NCBI GenBank assembly: GCA_019308785.1
Contig: JAFDHL010000005.1
Coordinates: 1 to 34,663 of the forward strand
Length of the DNA: 34,663 nt
From: Deltaproteobacteria bacterium
Lineage (GTDB): Bacteria > Desulfobacterota > DSM-4660 > Desulfatiglandales > Desulfatiglandaceae
Direction of reading: 5' to 3'
The first letter of the stretch is position 1; each line of letters starts with the position of its first letter. A program made the position numbers and the translations under genes. Under the pieces are notes generated by a model, which worked only from the letters and a program-made list of their open reading frames with translations, was not told the DNA's origin and made no database searches. Positions 7,027-15,856 of this stretch are shown piece after piece.

Positions 7027-9426
7027 ATGCTTGACAATCCAACAATTATATTTTTCTTCTTTTTCTTATTCTCGATCTCAGGGTGGATTATTGAAGTAGC
7101 CTATCGCTCAGCCAAAAACAGGCATTTGGTCAATCCTGGATTTCTGAAAGGGCCATATCTTCCTATATATGGTTTCGGAGGGCTGTTGATTCTTACGGGT
7201 CACACACTGTTAATGTCTTACAGCCTACCAATTCGAGCGATATTCTATTTTGTTATGCTGACCGGTCTCGAATTTGTTACAGGAGTCACCGTTGAAAAGA
7301 TATTTCGCGTCCGCCTTTGGGATTACAGCGATCAGCGTTTCAACTTGAAAGGGCATGTCTGTTTTCGTTTTGCGATGTATTGGACTATTCTCGCGATAGG
7401 GCTTGATTTGTCGCTCGATTTTATTGTTCCCCGCGCGATGGTGCTTCACGAATGGTTTTATCCGGTCTCCGGAATAGTTCTCGGAGTTATAGCCCTTTTA
7501 ATGACTATTGAGTTTTTTGTGAGCCTAATAGAAAGGCTGAAAAGGCATCGGCATAACGCTCATAATGATGAAATACTCAAACATGAGTTTGTATCATTCG
7601 TCGCACCACTAATCACACATCCTGATGTAATAAGACTTAAAGATTACAATCACCATTTCGGTAAAACACGCCTGCATCATGTCCTGGATGTTTCGTGGAT
7701 GGCCTTTAGAATAGCGAAACGCTTATCTCTTGACAAGGAAGCAACTGTGAGGGGAGCGCTTTTACATGATCTATTCTATTACGATTGGCTTCGGGAAGGC
7801 CCAAATTGGCATGGCATTAGACATCCACGCATCGCATTACAAAATGCACAGAAGGTCACATCTCTTTCAGACAAAGAACAAGACATTATAAAAAAGCACA
7901 TGTGGCCTCTCACCGTAATTCCACCGCGATATGCCGAGTCGTGGGTTGTGGCCTTTTGCGATATTTGCTGCACGTGGCGAGACTATTTGGTGCCGATAGC
8001 GTTGTCTTTAATAGGCAAACCTAAATTGTGGATCAGCATGGCAAATTCCCGTTTTCCTTCATATGCTGTTTTAAAAGAGTGTTATATGAAAAACAATAAA
8101 GCTATTGTCTATCTTCCTGGAACTAATCGTGCAGGCAATTCTCTCAACATATTGCTCATAGACGCACAACCTCGCTCCTTACCGTATACTACCTTCAGGA
8201 CACTCACCCTTCCACGGGTAGCCGGCGCCACCCCCGATAAGCACCGTGTGCAGATTATTGACGGCCGTGTGGAAAACATCGAGATCCCGGTTCACGAAGT
8301 CGATCTGGTAGGAATTACTTTTTCATGCAATAACGCGCCATTAGCATACGACATCGCCAGGAAGGCAAACGATCATGGAATAATGACTATCGCTGGAGGC
8401 ACCCACACAACGGCTGTTCCGGATGAGGTTCTTGAAAACTTTGATAGTGTTATTATAGGCGAAGCTGAAGGCGGTGCATGGGAGAATGTTTTGAGAGATG
8501 CCGAAAAGGGATCGCTCGAAAAACGATATACCAACGCTACACCGCCAGACCTGAGCAGTTTAAGTCCACCACGCCTTGACTTATTACGTTCAAAGCAATA
8601 CCTGCCGGCTTATCCTGTCGAAGCGACCCGTGGGTGCCCAAATCGGTGCTCCTTTTGTTTCAACAGGTATATTCACCCAACATATCGTAAGCGTCCTGTT
8701 AGCCATGTTGTCGACGATATTGAGCTATCCGACTGCAATAATATTTTCTTTATGGACGACAATCTCACCGCTGATAAAAAACATGCAAAAGAACTGTTTG
8801 CTGCACTTCATCCATTAAAAAAACGATTGTATTTTCAGATGGAATTGAACGCAGCAGAAGACGAGGAACTTGTCTATCTTGCCTCCTTAGCAGGTTGTAA
8901 GGGTATATTTGCCGGCCTCGAAAGTATAAATACCGCAAGTCTTGATTCCGTCTCCAAATCATTCAATCGGACAGAAAGATATAAGGAGCAAATAGCAGTT
9001 CTTGACCAGCACGGCATATTTGTAGTGGGTGGTCTTATATTTGGACTTGATGGGGACAATCGCGAAGTTTTTAGTCAAACGATGGAGTTTCTTAATAATA
9101 GTGGGATATGCAGCGCTGTAGTCAACCTTGTAATTCCTTACCCGGGCACGGACTTTCATGCACAGATGCAGAATGAAGGCCGTTTATTGAACTTGGATTA
9201 TAAAAGCTATACGGGGTATAGGCTTGTCGTTTCCCCAAAGGGTATGTCGTCTGAAGAGTTAGAAGAAGGATACGAAAAATTTGTAGATGAATTCTACTCG
9301 GCAAAAAGTGTAATGAATCGTTTTCAAAATCAACATCGTCCGCTTCGGCAATTGCCTATGTATGCTACGGTCAACCTTGCATACCGGCTACCCAGACAGA
9401 GGAAATCCCGAGTTCTTTGGGGTTAA
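7027..9426 (+). CDS. Three-domain fusion: CmpB-like membrane domain + HD hydrolase + B12-binding-type radical SAM
   Basis: A 799-residue single-frame fusion. Residues 1-170 are a polytopic membrane domain (hydrophobic spans near 5-20, 45-65, 70-88, 115-135, 145-168) with NPGFLKGPYLPIYGFGG at 36-52, typical of the PF06541 'putative ABC transporter permease' family. Residues 205-330 are an HD phosphohydrolase with a complete metal set: H218 (HHVLDVSW), H247-D248 (LLHDLF), H291 and D312. Residues 374-500 resemble the Rossmann-like cobalamin-binding domain found before many radical SAM enzymes, though without a DxHxxG base-off motif. Residues 530-760 are a radical SAM domain with C537-x3-C541-x2-C544. 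The operon partner is TetR 2. A membrane-bound, possibly lipid- or nucleotide-related role is inference. I know no characterised enzyme with this exact order. Confidence 0.85.
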   Translation: MLDNPTIIFFFFFLFSISGWIIEVAYRSAKNRHLVNPGFLKGPYLPIYGFGGLLILTGHTLLMSYSLPIRAIFYFVMLTGLEFVTGVTVEKIFRVRLWDYSDQRFNLKGHVCFRFAMYWTILAIGLDLSLDFIVPRAMVLHEWFYPVSGIVLGVIALLMTIEFFVSLIERLKRHRHNAHNDEILKHEFVSFVAPLITHPDVIRLKDYNHHFGKTRLHHVLDVSWMAFRIAKRLSLDKEATVRGALLHDLFYYDWLREGPNWHGIRHPRIALQNAQKVTSLSDKEQDIIKKHMWPLTVIPPRYAESWVVAFCDICCTWRDYLVPIALSLIGKPKLWISMANSRFPSYAVLKECYMKNNKAIVYLPGTNRAGNSLNILLIDAQPRSLPYTTFRTLTLPRVAGATPDKHRVQIIDGRVENIEIPVHEVDLVGITFSCNNAPLAYDIARKANDHGIMTIAGGTHTTAVPDEVLENFDSVIIGEAEGGAWENVLRDAEKGSLEKRYTNATPPDLSSLSPPRLDLLRSKQYLPAYPVEATRGCPNRCSFCFNRYIHPTYRKRPVSHVVDDIELSDCNNIFFMDDNLTADKKHAKELFAALHPLKKRLYFQMELNAAEDEELVYLASLAGCKGIFAGLESINTASLDSVSKSFNRTERYKEQIAVLDQHGIFVVGGLIFGLDGDNREVFSQTMEFLNNSGICSAVVNLVIPYPGTDFHAQMQNEGRLLNLDYKSYTGYRLVVSPKGMSSEELEEGYEKFVDEFYSAKSVMNRFQNQHRPLRQLPMYATVNLAYRLPRQRKSRVLWG

Positions 9427-9566
9427 AAGAAAAGGGTGAGAGTCATGTCCGGCAATGAATTAGTCGAAAATATAACAGAAAAGAGAAAGGTTATTGTCAG
9501 TCATACTGGAGAGGCAATTATCAACCAGGTGATTAAAAAATTAAATCAGCTTTTTTGTAATGTTAC

Positions 9567-9622
9567 GTTGAGTTGTTTTTTCACAACTCAACAACTAAAC
9601 GATTTGACAACTCAACTAACAA
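9567..9622. repeat. Octad tandem repeat with hairpin (ACAACTCA vocabulary)
   Basis: GTTGAGTTG (9567-9575) and CAACTCAAC (9584-9592) form a perfect 9-bp stem with an 8-nt loop. From 9583 the sequence runs in 8-nt steps, ACAACTCA, ACAACTAA, ACGATTTG, ACAACTCA, then a fifth degenerate unit, ending just before the AAAGGAGGG ribosome binding site of the next gene. The rest of the 9427-9637 gap holds a short open frame from 9444 that I do not believe is a gene. Confidence 0.7.
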
Positions 9623-9637
9623 AAGGAGGGACAAATC

Positions 9638-10780
9638 ATGTTAAAAAATCAAATGAAAGATCGTATTGCAGAGGAGTTGAAGAAGGCCAAGGAGGCCGGG
9701 CAGATCACCACTGAAAAGACGCGTGATATTTTGCGGGATGCGGTATCCGCTGCCGTAGTCGAAACTAAGGGTGGCGTTGAGGAGCTTCGTCCCCTTGTCA
9801 AAGATGCTGTAGCTGCTGCCATGGAAGGTTTAAAGGATGTCGGTGTGGATGCAAGAGAAACCGTGGATGGAGTTGTAGAAGGCGCGATTGCCGGTGCACG
9901 GAGCCGCGGGGACAAAGCCGTGGAGGTCGCTATGCAGGAACTCCAAAAACTCGAAATGCGCCTCAAAGATGAGAAGGCCATGTTGGCACAGGAACTCAGG
10001 GAAGGCATTGAAGGCTCAAAAGAGGCTGGAGCTATATTGCCGGAAAAATTTAAGGGACAGGTGCTATCTGCCGTCACAGACATTAAGCTGAAAAGCACGG
10101 AACTATTGGGTTTGACCAAACAAACTGTCAAAGAAGCCGTCAAACAAGCTATTGAATCCGGCAAAGATGTGAAGGATACCGTGGCACAGATTGCCAGCGA
10201 TGCCACTGAAAGGGCACTTAAAGAAGGCCGGTTCAGCGCAGACAGGGTGAAAGGAATTGCAGGCAAGGTCATGTCCGGTGCAGTGGAAGCTGCTGAGGAG
10301 GCAGGCAAAGAGGTCAAGGATGTTGCGGCCGGCGCCTTTGAAGGAGCACAGAACGGGATCGCTTCAGCAGTTGAGTCCGTTGGCGATAAGACAAAGACAT
10401 TTCTCCGTGAGGACCTTGCCAAAACCAAGAAGGACCTTAAGTCAATTGATGACCTCTTCATAGAGACAACACGTAAAGTAGCAAGGGGTTCTCGGGGAGA
10501 GGCTAAAGATGTGTTAAACGACCTTGCTGATCAGGCCAAAAGAACGACTTCTGTTTTGGGAAAAAGGGTTATCAAAGCAACGGAATCAGCTACTCAAAGA
10601 GTGAAGCAAGCTGGAATGGATGCTGCCAAAACGACGGCAGAAGCAACGACTAAGGCCGCTGATGTCATGGCCGCAGAGGCTAAGGAACTTGGGAAAAGAA
10701 CTCTTTCTGTAGCCAGAGGAGCTGTCTCCGGAATGTTGAAAGGTGCAAAAGAGGCCCTTAAAAAAGAAAAGGAGGATTAA
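9638..10780 (+). CDS. Ala/Lys/Glu-rich LEA-like or apolipoprotein-like helical protein
   Basis: A 380-residue, highly charged protein with no signal peptide, made of amphipathic helices rich in Ala, Lys, Glu and Val. I cannot place it in a named family with certainty; the composition resembles LEA group 3 proteins, apolipoproteins and phasins, which coat lipid surfaces or protect proteins during stress. An N-terminal stretch (about 11-80, KEAGQITTEKTRDILRDAV...) is echoed at about 160-240 (KEGRFSADRVKGIAGKVMS...), suggesting an internal duplication. The C-terminal third is lysine-rich (ending LKKEKED). A strong AAAGGAGGG site precedes the ATG at 9638. Its stop abuts the ATG of the next gene with no spacer, so the two are translationally coupled. 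Function is open. Confidence 0.75.
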   Translation: MLKNQMKDRIAEELKKAKEAGQITTEKTRDILRDAVSAAVVETKGGVEELRPLVKDAVAAAMEGLKDVGVDARETVDGVVEGAIAGARSRGDKAVEVAMQELQKLEMRLKDEKAMLAQELREGIEGSKEAGAILPEKFKGQVLSAVTDIKLKSTELLGLTKQTVKEAVKQAIESGKDVKDTVAQIASDATERALKEGRFSADRVKGIAGKVMSGAVEAAEEAGKEVKDVAAGAFEGAQNGIASAVESVGDKTKTFLREDLAKTKKDLKSIDDLFIETTRKVARGSRGEAKDVLNDLADQAKRTTSVLGKRVIKATESATQRVKQAGMDAAKTTAEATTKAADVMAAEAKELGKRTLSVARGAVSGMLKGAKEALKKEKED

Positions 10781-11224
10781 ATGCTTAAATCAGGATCCTT
10801 TTCACATTTAGAAAAAACGCTTGAAAAAGCTCAAGGACTTATGGAAAAGATCGTTGAGCAAAATGAACAATGGCAGGGAGGAGGCGCCTTTGAAGAAGAC
10901 ATCCTTAGGGCCGGTAATCTTCTAAAGGAAGCCCAAACGGGATTGGTTGAGATTGGAGACACTTTTATCCGGAGCTTGAGTCAAACGATGGATGTTGATG
11001 TGAAGGCAGCGAATGACGTACTCGACCAGGCCTATTACATGCTGAACCCTATGTATCACGATACAAAAGAGATCCGAATTTCTTTAAAAAGGGGTGAAAG
11101 CCAAACAAAGGCCATAAAAGACCTCGAAATACATTTGAAACAATTTGTAAAGCATTGTGAGGAAACACGGAGCTATCTATTTAATGCAGTAAACAACAAA
11201 AAAAAGAGGATAAATACGGGATGA
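10781..11224 (+). CDS. Hypothetical helical protein
   Basis: A 147-residue protein without recognised motifs. It is predominantly helical (KTLEKAQGLMEKIVEQNEQW at the start, then long charged helices), with no signal peptide or membrane segment and only one Cys (HCEETRSY, near residue 127). AAGGAGG lies 5 nt before the ATG, inside the end of the upstream gene, which it follows with no gap. Coupling to the LEA-like protein suggests a joint role, for example a helper or regulator. This is the last gene before a 186-nt gap that contains only AT-rich sequence and the ribosome binding site of the phasin-like gene. Confidence 0.65.
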   Translation: MLKSGSFSHLEKTLEKAQGLMEKIVEQNEQWQGGGAFEEDILRAGNLLKEAQTGLVEIGDTFIRSLSQTMDVDVKAANDVLDQAYYMLNPMYHDTKEIRISLKRGESQTKAIKDLEIHLKQFVKHCEETRSYLFNAVNNKKKRINTG

Positions 11225-11410
11225 AAAAGATGATTTAACAAATAAGTATCTTTTCGACATAAAAAGAATGTATACAAAAATATTGAGTAATGATGCCTTG
11301 CATCTAATTAACAGCGCAACATAAATTATATGTTCATTATTAGGAGTATTAGATAAGACCCTTGAAATCATAGAACAAAATGTCAAACGAACAGTAAAAG
11401 GAGGAAAATC

Positions 11411-11713
11411 ATGTTTGAACTTATCAAAAAGACAATGCTGACAGGAGTAGGGTTGGCTGCCATGACCAGGGACAAGGTCGAGGAACTGGCCAAGGAATTA
11501 ACGGAAAAGGGCGAGATGTCTGAGAAGGAAGGGAAAGAGCTGGTCGATGAGTTGGTGAAAAAATCCGAGAAGGCAAGAAAAGACTTAGAGAAAAGGGTTG
11601 AAGACACGGTCCATAAGGTACTGGAAAAAATGGATGTGGCCACCAAGAAAGATATTGCCAAGCTGAAAAAAGAGATAAAAAGTCTCAAACAAAAAGAGGC
11701 AGCGGACAAATAA
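11411..11713 (+). CDS. Phasin-like coiled-coil protein
   Basis: A 100-residue protein of the short phasin-like type (polyhydroxyalkanoate granule regulator/phasin-related). The N-terminus MFELIKKTMLTGVGLAAMTRDKVEELAKEL is characteristic: an amphipathic, membrane- or granule-seeking helix followed by a long charged coiled coil with heptads to about residue 95 (LKKEIKSLKQK). AAAGGAGGAAAATC precedes the ATG. It ends 14 nt before the start of the ABC1/UbiB-type kinase; phasin-like genes are, to my knowledge, often found next to such kinases. No PHA synthase is present in the window, so a role in PHA metabolism is not implied; lipid-surface binding is the safer reading. Confidence 0.75.
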   Translation: MFELIKKTMLTGVGLAAMTRDKVEELAKELTEKGEMSEKEGKELVDELVKKSEKARKDLEKRVEDTVHKVLEKMDVATKKDIAKLKKEIKSLKQKEAADK

Positions 11714-11727
11714 ATAAGGAGGATGCT

Positions 11728-13422
11728 TTGGTAATCCGCAAGATTGGCATTATTGGGCGTACTTATCGGCATATCCAGCGCTACCGCCAGATTCTCACGG
11801 TACTTTTTAAGTATGGTTTTGGAGATCTGGTGGACACCCTGAAGATAGAACAATACTTAGAGATCGGCCTCCAGATGGTCTCCCGCAAACGCAGGGAGAA
11901 GATAGAGACGCTCTCCCGAGCGGAGAGGGTGAGGATGGCATTGGAGGAACTCGGACCCACCTTTGTAAAGATGGGCCAGATCCTCTCCACGCGTCCGGAC
12001 CTCCTGCCTGTACAGTTCATCACGGAGTTAGGGAAACTGCAGGATCATGTGCCGCCATTTGCCTATGATCAGGTAAAGGAAATCATTGAAACGGAACTTG
12101 GCGCCCCTATTGAAGAGATCTTCAAAGATTTTGAGGAAACCCCTTTAGCTTCCGCCTCACTCGGGCAGGTCCATCGGGCCCGATTTGCCGACGGGGAGGA
12201 TGTGGTTGTCAAGGTTCAGAGGCCGGACATCCGGAAGACTATTGAAGTGGACATGGAGATCATGCTGCATATAGCCACACTCACAGAGAGACATCTGGAA
12301 GGTTGGGATATCCAGCGTCCCACTAAAATCGTGGAGGAATTTTCCCGCACACTTGAAAAAGAACTGGACTACAGACTCGAAGCAGCCCACGTGGAGCGTT
12401 TTGGCATGCAGTTCACAAGTGATTCTACCGTTTACGTCCCTAAAATATATCGCGAGGCCACAACTACGCGGGTTCTTACCATGGAATATATTAAGGGCGT
12501 TAAGGGCTCCGATATAGAGAAGCTGGAAGAAGAAGGTCTTGACCGATGCAAGCTCGCCCAAACAGGCTTTGATCTGATTATGAAGCAGGTCTTTGTTCAT
12601 GGTTTCTTTCACGCCGACCCCCATCCGGGCAATATTTTCATCCTCCCCAATAACGTCATCTGCTATCTGGATTTCGGCATGATGGGCCGAATTGGGCGCG
12701 ATAGCAGGGAGCACTTTGCCGACCTGATCATAAGTATTGTTCGCCGGGATGAATCAAAAGCCACAGAGGCCCTGATCAGGCTTACTATTTCGGATGAGGA
12801 ACCTGACCGTAAAACCTTGGAGAGGGACGTTGCCGAGTTTATAGACCGGCATTTTTATCGATCGTTAAAGGAACTGGAACTCGGGAAACTGCTGCACCAG
12901 CTCCTTGATATGGTGGCAAGACATCGCCTCCGCATTCCACCCGATTTATTTCTTATGATCAAGGCACTCAGTACTGTTGAAGGACTTGGCAGGATGCTTG
13001 ATCCCGATTTTGACGCCGCGGAGCAGGCAGCCCCATTCGTTAAGCGCATTCAGTTGGAAAGGCTTCATCCCAGGAGAATCGCAGGAGATATGGCGGAATT
13101 CGGAGCCGAATTTATTAACTTACTGAGAGAAATCCCTGGAGAGGTCCGCGAAATTCTCAGGCAGGCCAGGCACGGCAGGGTCAAAATGGAGTTCGAGCAT
13201 CGCGGCCTTGAACCCATGCTTTCCTCCCATGACCGGATAAGCAACCGGATCGCCTTTGCCATTGTCCTGGCATCTCTGGTAATCGGCTCCTCTCTTATCT
13301 TCCTTTCCGGCATTCCGCCCAAATGGTACGGGATACCGGTTATCGGTCTGGCCGGTTTTTTAATTGCCGGCGTAATGGGATTCTGGCTGCTGGTAACTAT
13401 CTTGAGGCGCGGGAGGATGTAA
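11728..13422 (+). CDS. ABC1/AarF/UbiB-family atypical kinase/ATPase
   Basis: A 564-residue member of the ABC1 (AarF/UbiB/ADCK) family of protein-kinase-like ATPases that act at membranes in quinone and isoprenoid-lipid metabolism. Seen: the KxGQ motif K81-M-G-Q84, the Ala-rich loop ASASLGQVHRA (141-151), the candidate ATP-site lysine in VKVQRP (K162), the catalytic-loop-like HADPHPGN (295-302), and DFG at 315-317. Two hydrophobic segments near the C-terminus (about 500-520 and 530-555) should anchor it in the inner membrane. The start is TTG at 11728, with AAGGAGG 5 nt upstream; an ATG at 11723 is out of frame. It follows the phasin-like gene by 14 nt. Whether it serves ubiquinone, menaquinone or another lipid cannot be told. 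Confidence 0.92.
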   Translation: MVIRKIGIIGRTYRHIQRYRQILTVLFKYGFGDLVDTLKIEQYLEIGLQMVSRKRREKIETLSRAERVRMALEELGPTFVKMGQILSTRPDLLPVQFITELGKLQDHVPPFAYDQVKEIIETELGAPIEEIFKDFEETPLASASLGQVHRARFADGEDVVVKVQRPDIRKTIEVDMEIMLHIATLTERHLEGWDIQRPTKIVEEFSRTLEKELDYRLEAAHVERFGMQFTSDSTVYVPKIYREATTTRVLTMEYIKGVKGSDIEKLEEEGLDRCKLAQTGFDLIMKQVFVHGFFHADPHPGNIFILPNNVICYLDFGMMGRIGRDSREHFADLIISIVRRDESKATEALIRLTISDEEPDRKTLERDVAEFIDRHFYRSLKELELGKLLHQLLDMVARHRLRIPPDLFLMIKALSTVEGLGRMLDPDFDAAEQAAPFVKRIQLERLHPRRIAGDMAEFGAEFINLLREIPGEVREILRQARHGRVKMEFEHRGLEPMLSSHDRISNRIAFAIVLASLVIGSSLIFLSGIPPKWYGIPVIGLAGFLIAGVMGFWLLVTILRRGRM

Positions 13423-13572
13423 GGGTTTATACGCCACTTTCCGAAATCGCATTGAGTTGACATCCATACACTTCATTCTTAAGTTTGACGAAATAGTAAA
13501 AAGCTATGTGATGCCACGCTGCGGCACTGTAACCGAAACTATCTTGCTAAGTTAGTTGAAAGTCCTAAAGTA

Positions 13573-13643
13573 CGTCACTCCGGCGAAAGCCGGAGACCAG
13601 AACCTATTGGAAAAACTGGATTCCGGCTTTCGCCGGAATGACG
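13573..13643. repeat. Dispersed palindromic element (CCGGCGAAAGCCGG type)
   Basis: Two 22-nt arms, 13573-13594 and 13622-13643, match in inverse orientation at 21 of 22 positions, and each arm holds the small palindrome TCCGGCGAAAGCCGGA. Outside the arms are AAAGTC at 13560 and GACTTTTTACG near 13660, which also occur at the ends of the element at 28084-28269. The 13423-13702 gap otherwise shows nothing I can name. Confidence 0.75.
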
Positions 13644-13702
13644 GAAAAGAGAACTTCCCGACTTTTTACGAGTTCATCAAAAATGTTTAGAAAGAAATTA
13701 TA

Positions 13703-14578
13703 ATGTCAGCATGGTCATGGAAATACACGGCAGAATCCGCGATACATGTGGTCTGGAACCTGGGCCTTATGTCTCTGGGCAGCGCGCTTTGCGCCGTGGC
13801 CATTAACGGGATCCTGATCCCCCAGCAATTTTATGGCGCGGGATTTTCGGGAGTATCCCTCGTCATTCATTACCTTGTTCCCACCCTGCCCGTAGCGGCG
13901 CTTTATTTCGTTCTCAATGTGCCGATTTTTGCCCTGGGCTGGATGTATGTGGGGCGCCGCTTTTTCCTTTATAGCATCGCCGGGATGTTGATTTTTACCA
14001 GCGCTCTGGCATGGGTCCACGTTTCATTGCCCATCCATGACAAAATTCTGAGCGCCCTTATGGCCGGTATTATCATAGGTGTGGGCTCGGGGGTCATCTT
14101 GAGGTCCCTGGGATCGTCAGGAGGATTGGATATTCTATCAGTCATTCTTCTCAAGCGCTTCTCCATCCGCCTGGGCACCACCATCCTGGCCTTTAACAGT
14201 CTTATACTTGGGGCGGGGGCTATTCTTTTCTCGCTGGATCGAGCCCTTTACACTTTAATCTTTATTTTTGTCAGCTCCTATGTTGTTAATCTTGTGGTTA
14301 CTGGTCTGAGTCAAAGGAAGGCAGTCTTTATCATCTCGCCTCAATGGGAGGAGATTTCCCACGAGATTATGGATAAGATCCAGCGGGGGGTTACGATTAT
14401 CGGAGGTCGGGGAGGATACACAGGCCGTGATGAGCGGATCCTGTACACTGTCATCACGTTCCGGGAGCTATCACAACTCAAGCAATTGATCCGTGGTATT
14501 GACTCCGATGCATTTGTGGTTGTTACTGACACTCTGGAAGTTATAGGCCATCGCATTGGAAACCAGCCCCACTGGTAA
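13703..14578 (+). CDS. YitT-family membrane protein (DUF161/DUF2179)
   Basis: A 291-residue inner-membrane protein of the YitT family, whose biochemical role is not established. Seen: about five to six hydrophobic segments from residue 15 to 205, the family motif SGGLDILSVIL (about 145-155) in the membrane part, and a C-terminal soluble DUF2179 domain with GYTGRDERILYTVI (about 240-253) and AFVVVTDTLEVIG near the end. Length is normal. The ATG at 13703 has only a weak AGAAAG site. It lies between the ABC1 kinase and the patatin-like lipase in the same direction, but gaps of ~280 and ~255 nt make a single operon doubtful. Confidence 0.9.
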   Translation: MSAWSWKYTAESAIHVVWNLGLMSLGSALCAVAINGILIPQQFYGAGFSGVSLVIHYLVPTLPVAALYFVLNVPIFALGWMYVGRRFFLYSIAGMLIFTSALAWVHVSLPIHDKILSALMAGIIIGVGSGVILRSLGSSGGLDILSVILLKRFSIRLGTTILAFNSLILGAGAILFSLDRALYTLIFIFVSSYVVNLVVTGLSQRKAVFIISPQWEEISHEIMDKIQRGVTIIGGRGGYTGRDERILYTVITFRELSQLKQLIRGIDSDAFVVVTDTLEVIGHRIGNQPHW

Positions 14579-14581
14579 AAA

Positions 14582-14596
14582 CAGGTGGTCCACCTG
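14582..14596 (+). other. Perfect 15-bp palindrome after yitT-like gene
   Basis: CAGGTGG and CCACCTG flank a central T, 3 nt after the stop codon. With no T-run it is a poor terminator; it could be a protein binding site or a hairpin that protects the mRNA end. Confidence 0.35.
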
Positions 14597-14729
14597 ACAT
14601 TGACAAAACCTGCAATATTTATAGCGAAGCTATGCCTCAAACCGACAAGTTTGTGTGAATTTACTAAATCTTCTGCTTGAAGCGTAGAGATGCTGGTTGC
14701 TGGATAAACAAAAAGCCTTTCCTTATTCC

Positions 14730-14757
14730 ATCCAGTATCCAGAGACCAGTATCCAGT
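14730..14757. repeat. Heptad tandem repeat (ATCCAGT vocabulary)
   Basis: Four exact 7-nt steps: ATCCAGT, ATCCAGA, GACCAGT, ATCCAGT. About 25 nt upstream, GATGCTG and GTTGCTG repeat in 7-nt steps with partly complementary bases, so an imperfect stem is possible. The rest of the 255-nt gap holds a TTGACA at 14793 that may belong to the promoter of the lipase gene. Confidence 0.7.
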
Positions 14758-14833
14758 ATCTTTTCATTATTTGCACCACAATATATTGAAACTTGACATA
14801 AATTTTAAGATCTTGAGCTATATAGACGGATAG

Positions 14834-15811
14834 ATGGCCATGAAACTCTTTAAGAAGAAACGAAAGCGTCCCAAAAAGATTGGGCTGGCCTTAGGCAGCG
14901 GTTCCGCGCGTGGATGGGCCCATATCGGGGTGATTGAGGCCTTGAACGAAGCTGGTATACAAATTGATTATGTCGCCGGCACAAGTGTCGGAGCAGTGGT
15001 AGGGGCAGTTTATGCCTCTGGTAAAATACACTCCTTTGAAAACAGTATCCTCCAGTTCGACTGGAAAAAGGTTGTTTCTTTCCTTGATGTGGTATTCCCT
15101 AAGTCCGGGCTGATAGATGGTAACAAAATCGCTGATTTCGTACGTACTCATGTTGAAGAAAAAAACATAGAGAATCTTTCCCTACCCTTCCGCGCCATAT
15201 CAACCGATCTTGTAACCGGAAACGAGGTGGTCTTTCAAGAAGGAGACATAATTGAGGCGGTAAGGGCCAGTATATCTATCCCCGGAATATTCACACCGCT
15301 TAGAAAGGATGAAATGACCCTGGTAGATGGCGGTCTTGTGAACCCTGTCCCTGTAAGTGTGGTAATGGAAATGGGTGCAGATTATGTCATAGCGGTTGAT
15401 CTTAACCATGATATCATTGGATCGAAAGGGATTAATAAAACTTCCGTTCCTGATTCTGCCACATTGGCTCAGGACAAAGAAAAGGAACAAGTTCTCACGA
15501 AAAGGGATAGAATGCTGGATGCCTTGGGCAAAAGGTTCGAGACGCTCAATCTCCCCGCTTTAACGCAGATAAGGCAGTGGATGTCAAGAGATCCACTGCC
15601 TAACATTTTTGAAATAATAATGAGTTCGATCAATATCATGGAAACCCAGATTACCACCACGAAACTGAAAACCGATCCGCCTGATCTACTGATTCAGCCT
15701 AAGTTGGGGCACCTGAAGTTTCTGGATTTTCACAGGGCCAAAGAAGCTATTTTTGAGGGATACAGGGAAACGAAATTGTGTATTGACTTTTTTTCAAAAA
15801 ATAGATCGTAA
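14834..15811 (+). CDS. Patatin-like phospholipase, RssA/NTE type
   Basis: A 325-residue patatin-like serine esterase, a family that hydrolyses (lyso)phospholipids with a Ser-Asp dyad. Seen: the glycine-rich oxyanion loop GSGSARG (21-27), the nucleophile elbow GTSVG with Ser51, and the catalytic Asp in DGG (D165). It begins with a lysine-rich stretch (FKKKRKRPKK) and has no signal peptide, so it is probably cytosolic or peripheral at the inner membrane. The ~60 residues after 215 are more variable. Two ATGs lie 6 nt apart (14834 and 14840), and neither has a strong ribosome binding site. A TTGACA at 14793-14798 may be its -35 box. Substrate is not evident. Confidence 0.92.
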   Translation: MAMKLFKKKRKRPKKIGLALGSGSARGWAHIGVIEALNEAGIQIDYVAGTSVGAVVGAVYASGKIHSFENSILQFDWKKVVSFLDVVFPKSGLIDGNKIADFVRTHVEEKNIENLSLPFRAISTDLVTGNEVVFQEGDIIEAVRASISIPGIFTPLRKDEMTLVDGGLVNPVPVSVVMEMGADYVIAVDLNHDIIGSKGINKTSVPDSATLAQDKEKEQVLTKRDRMLDALGKRFETLNLPALTQIRQWMSRDPLPNIFEIIMSSINIMETQITTTKLKTDPPDLLIQPKLGHLKFLDFHRAKEAIFEGYRETKLCIDFFSKNRS

Positions 15812-15856
15812 CTCAGGTATATTTTAGACAGGATAACAGGATTTTCGTTCAGGCAA

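Noticed and set aside
7027-8150. Functional ABC-transporter permease
   Set aside because: The PF06541 label 'putative ABC transporter permease' does not imply transport here; no ATPase or binding protein accompanies it.
9436-9714. 92-codon open frame between the radical SAM fusion and the LEA-like gene
   Set aside because: It runs through the octad repeat and into the next gene in another frame, and has no convincing ribosome binding site or family resemblance.
9649-10461. 270-codon minus-strand open frame opposite the LEA-like gene
   Set aside because: It is a Ser/Ala-rich shadow created by the Ala/Lys/Glu codon bias of the real plus-strand gene.
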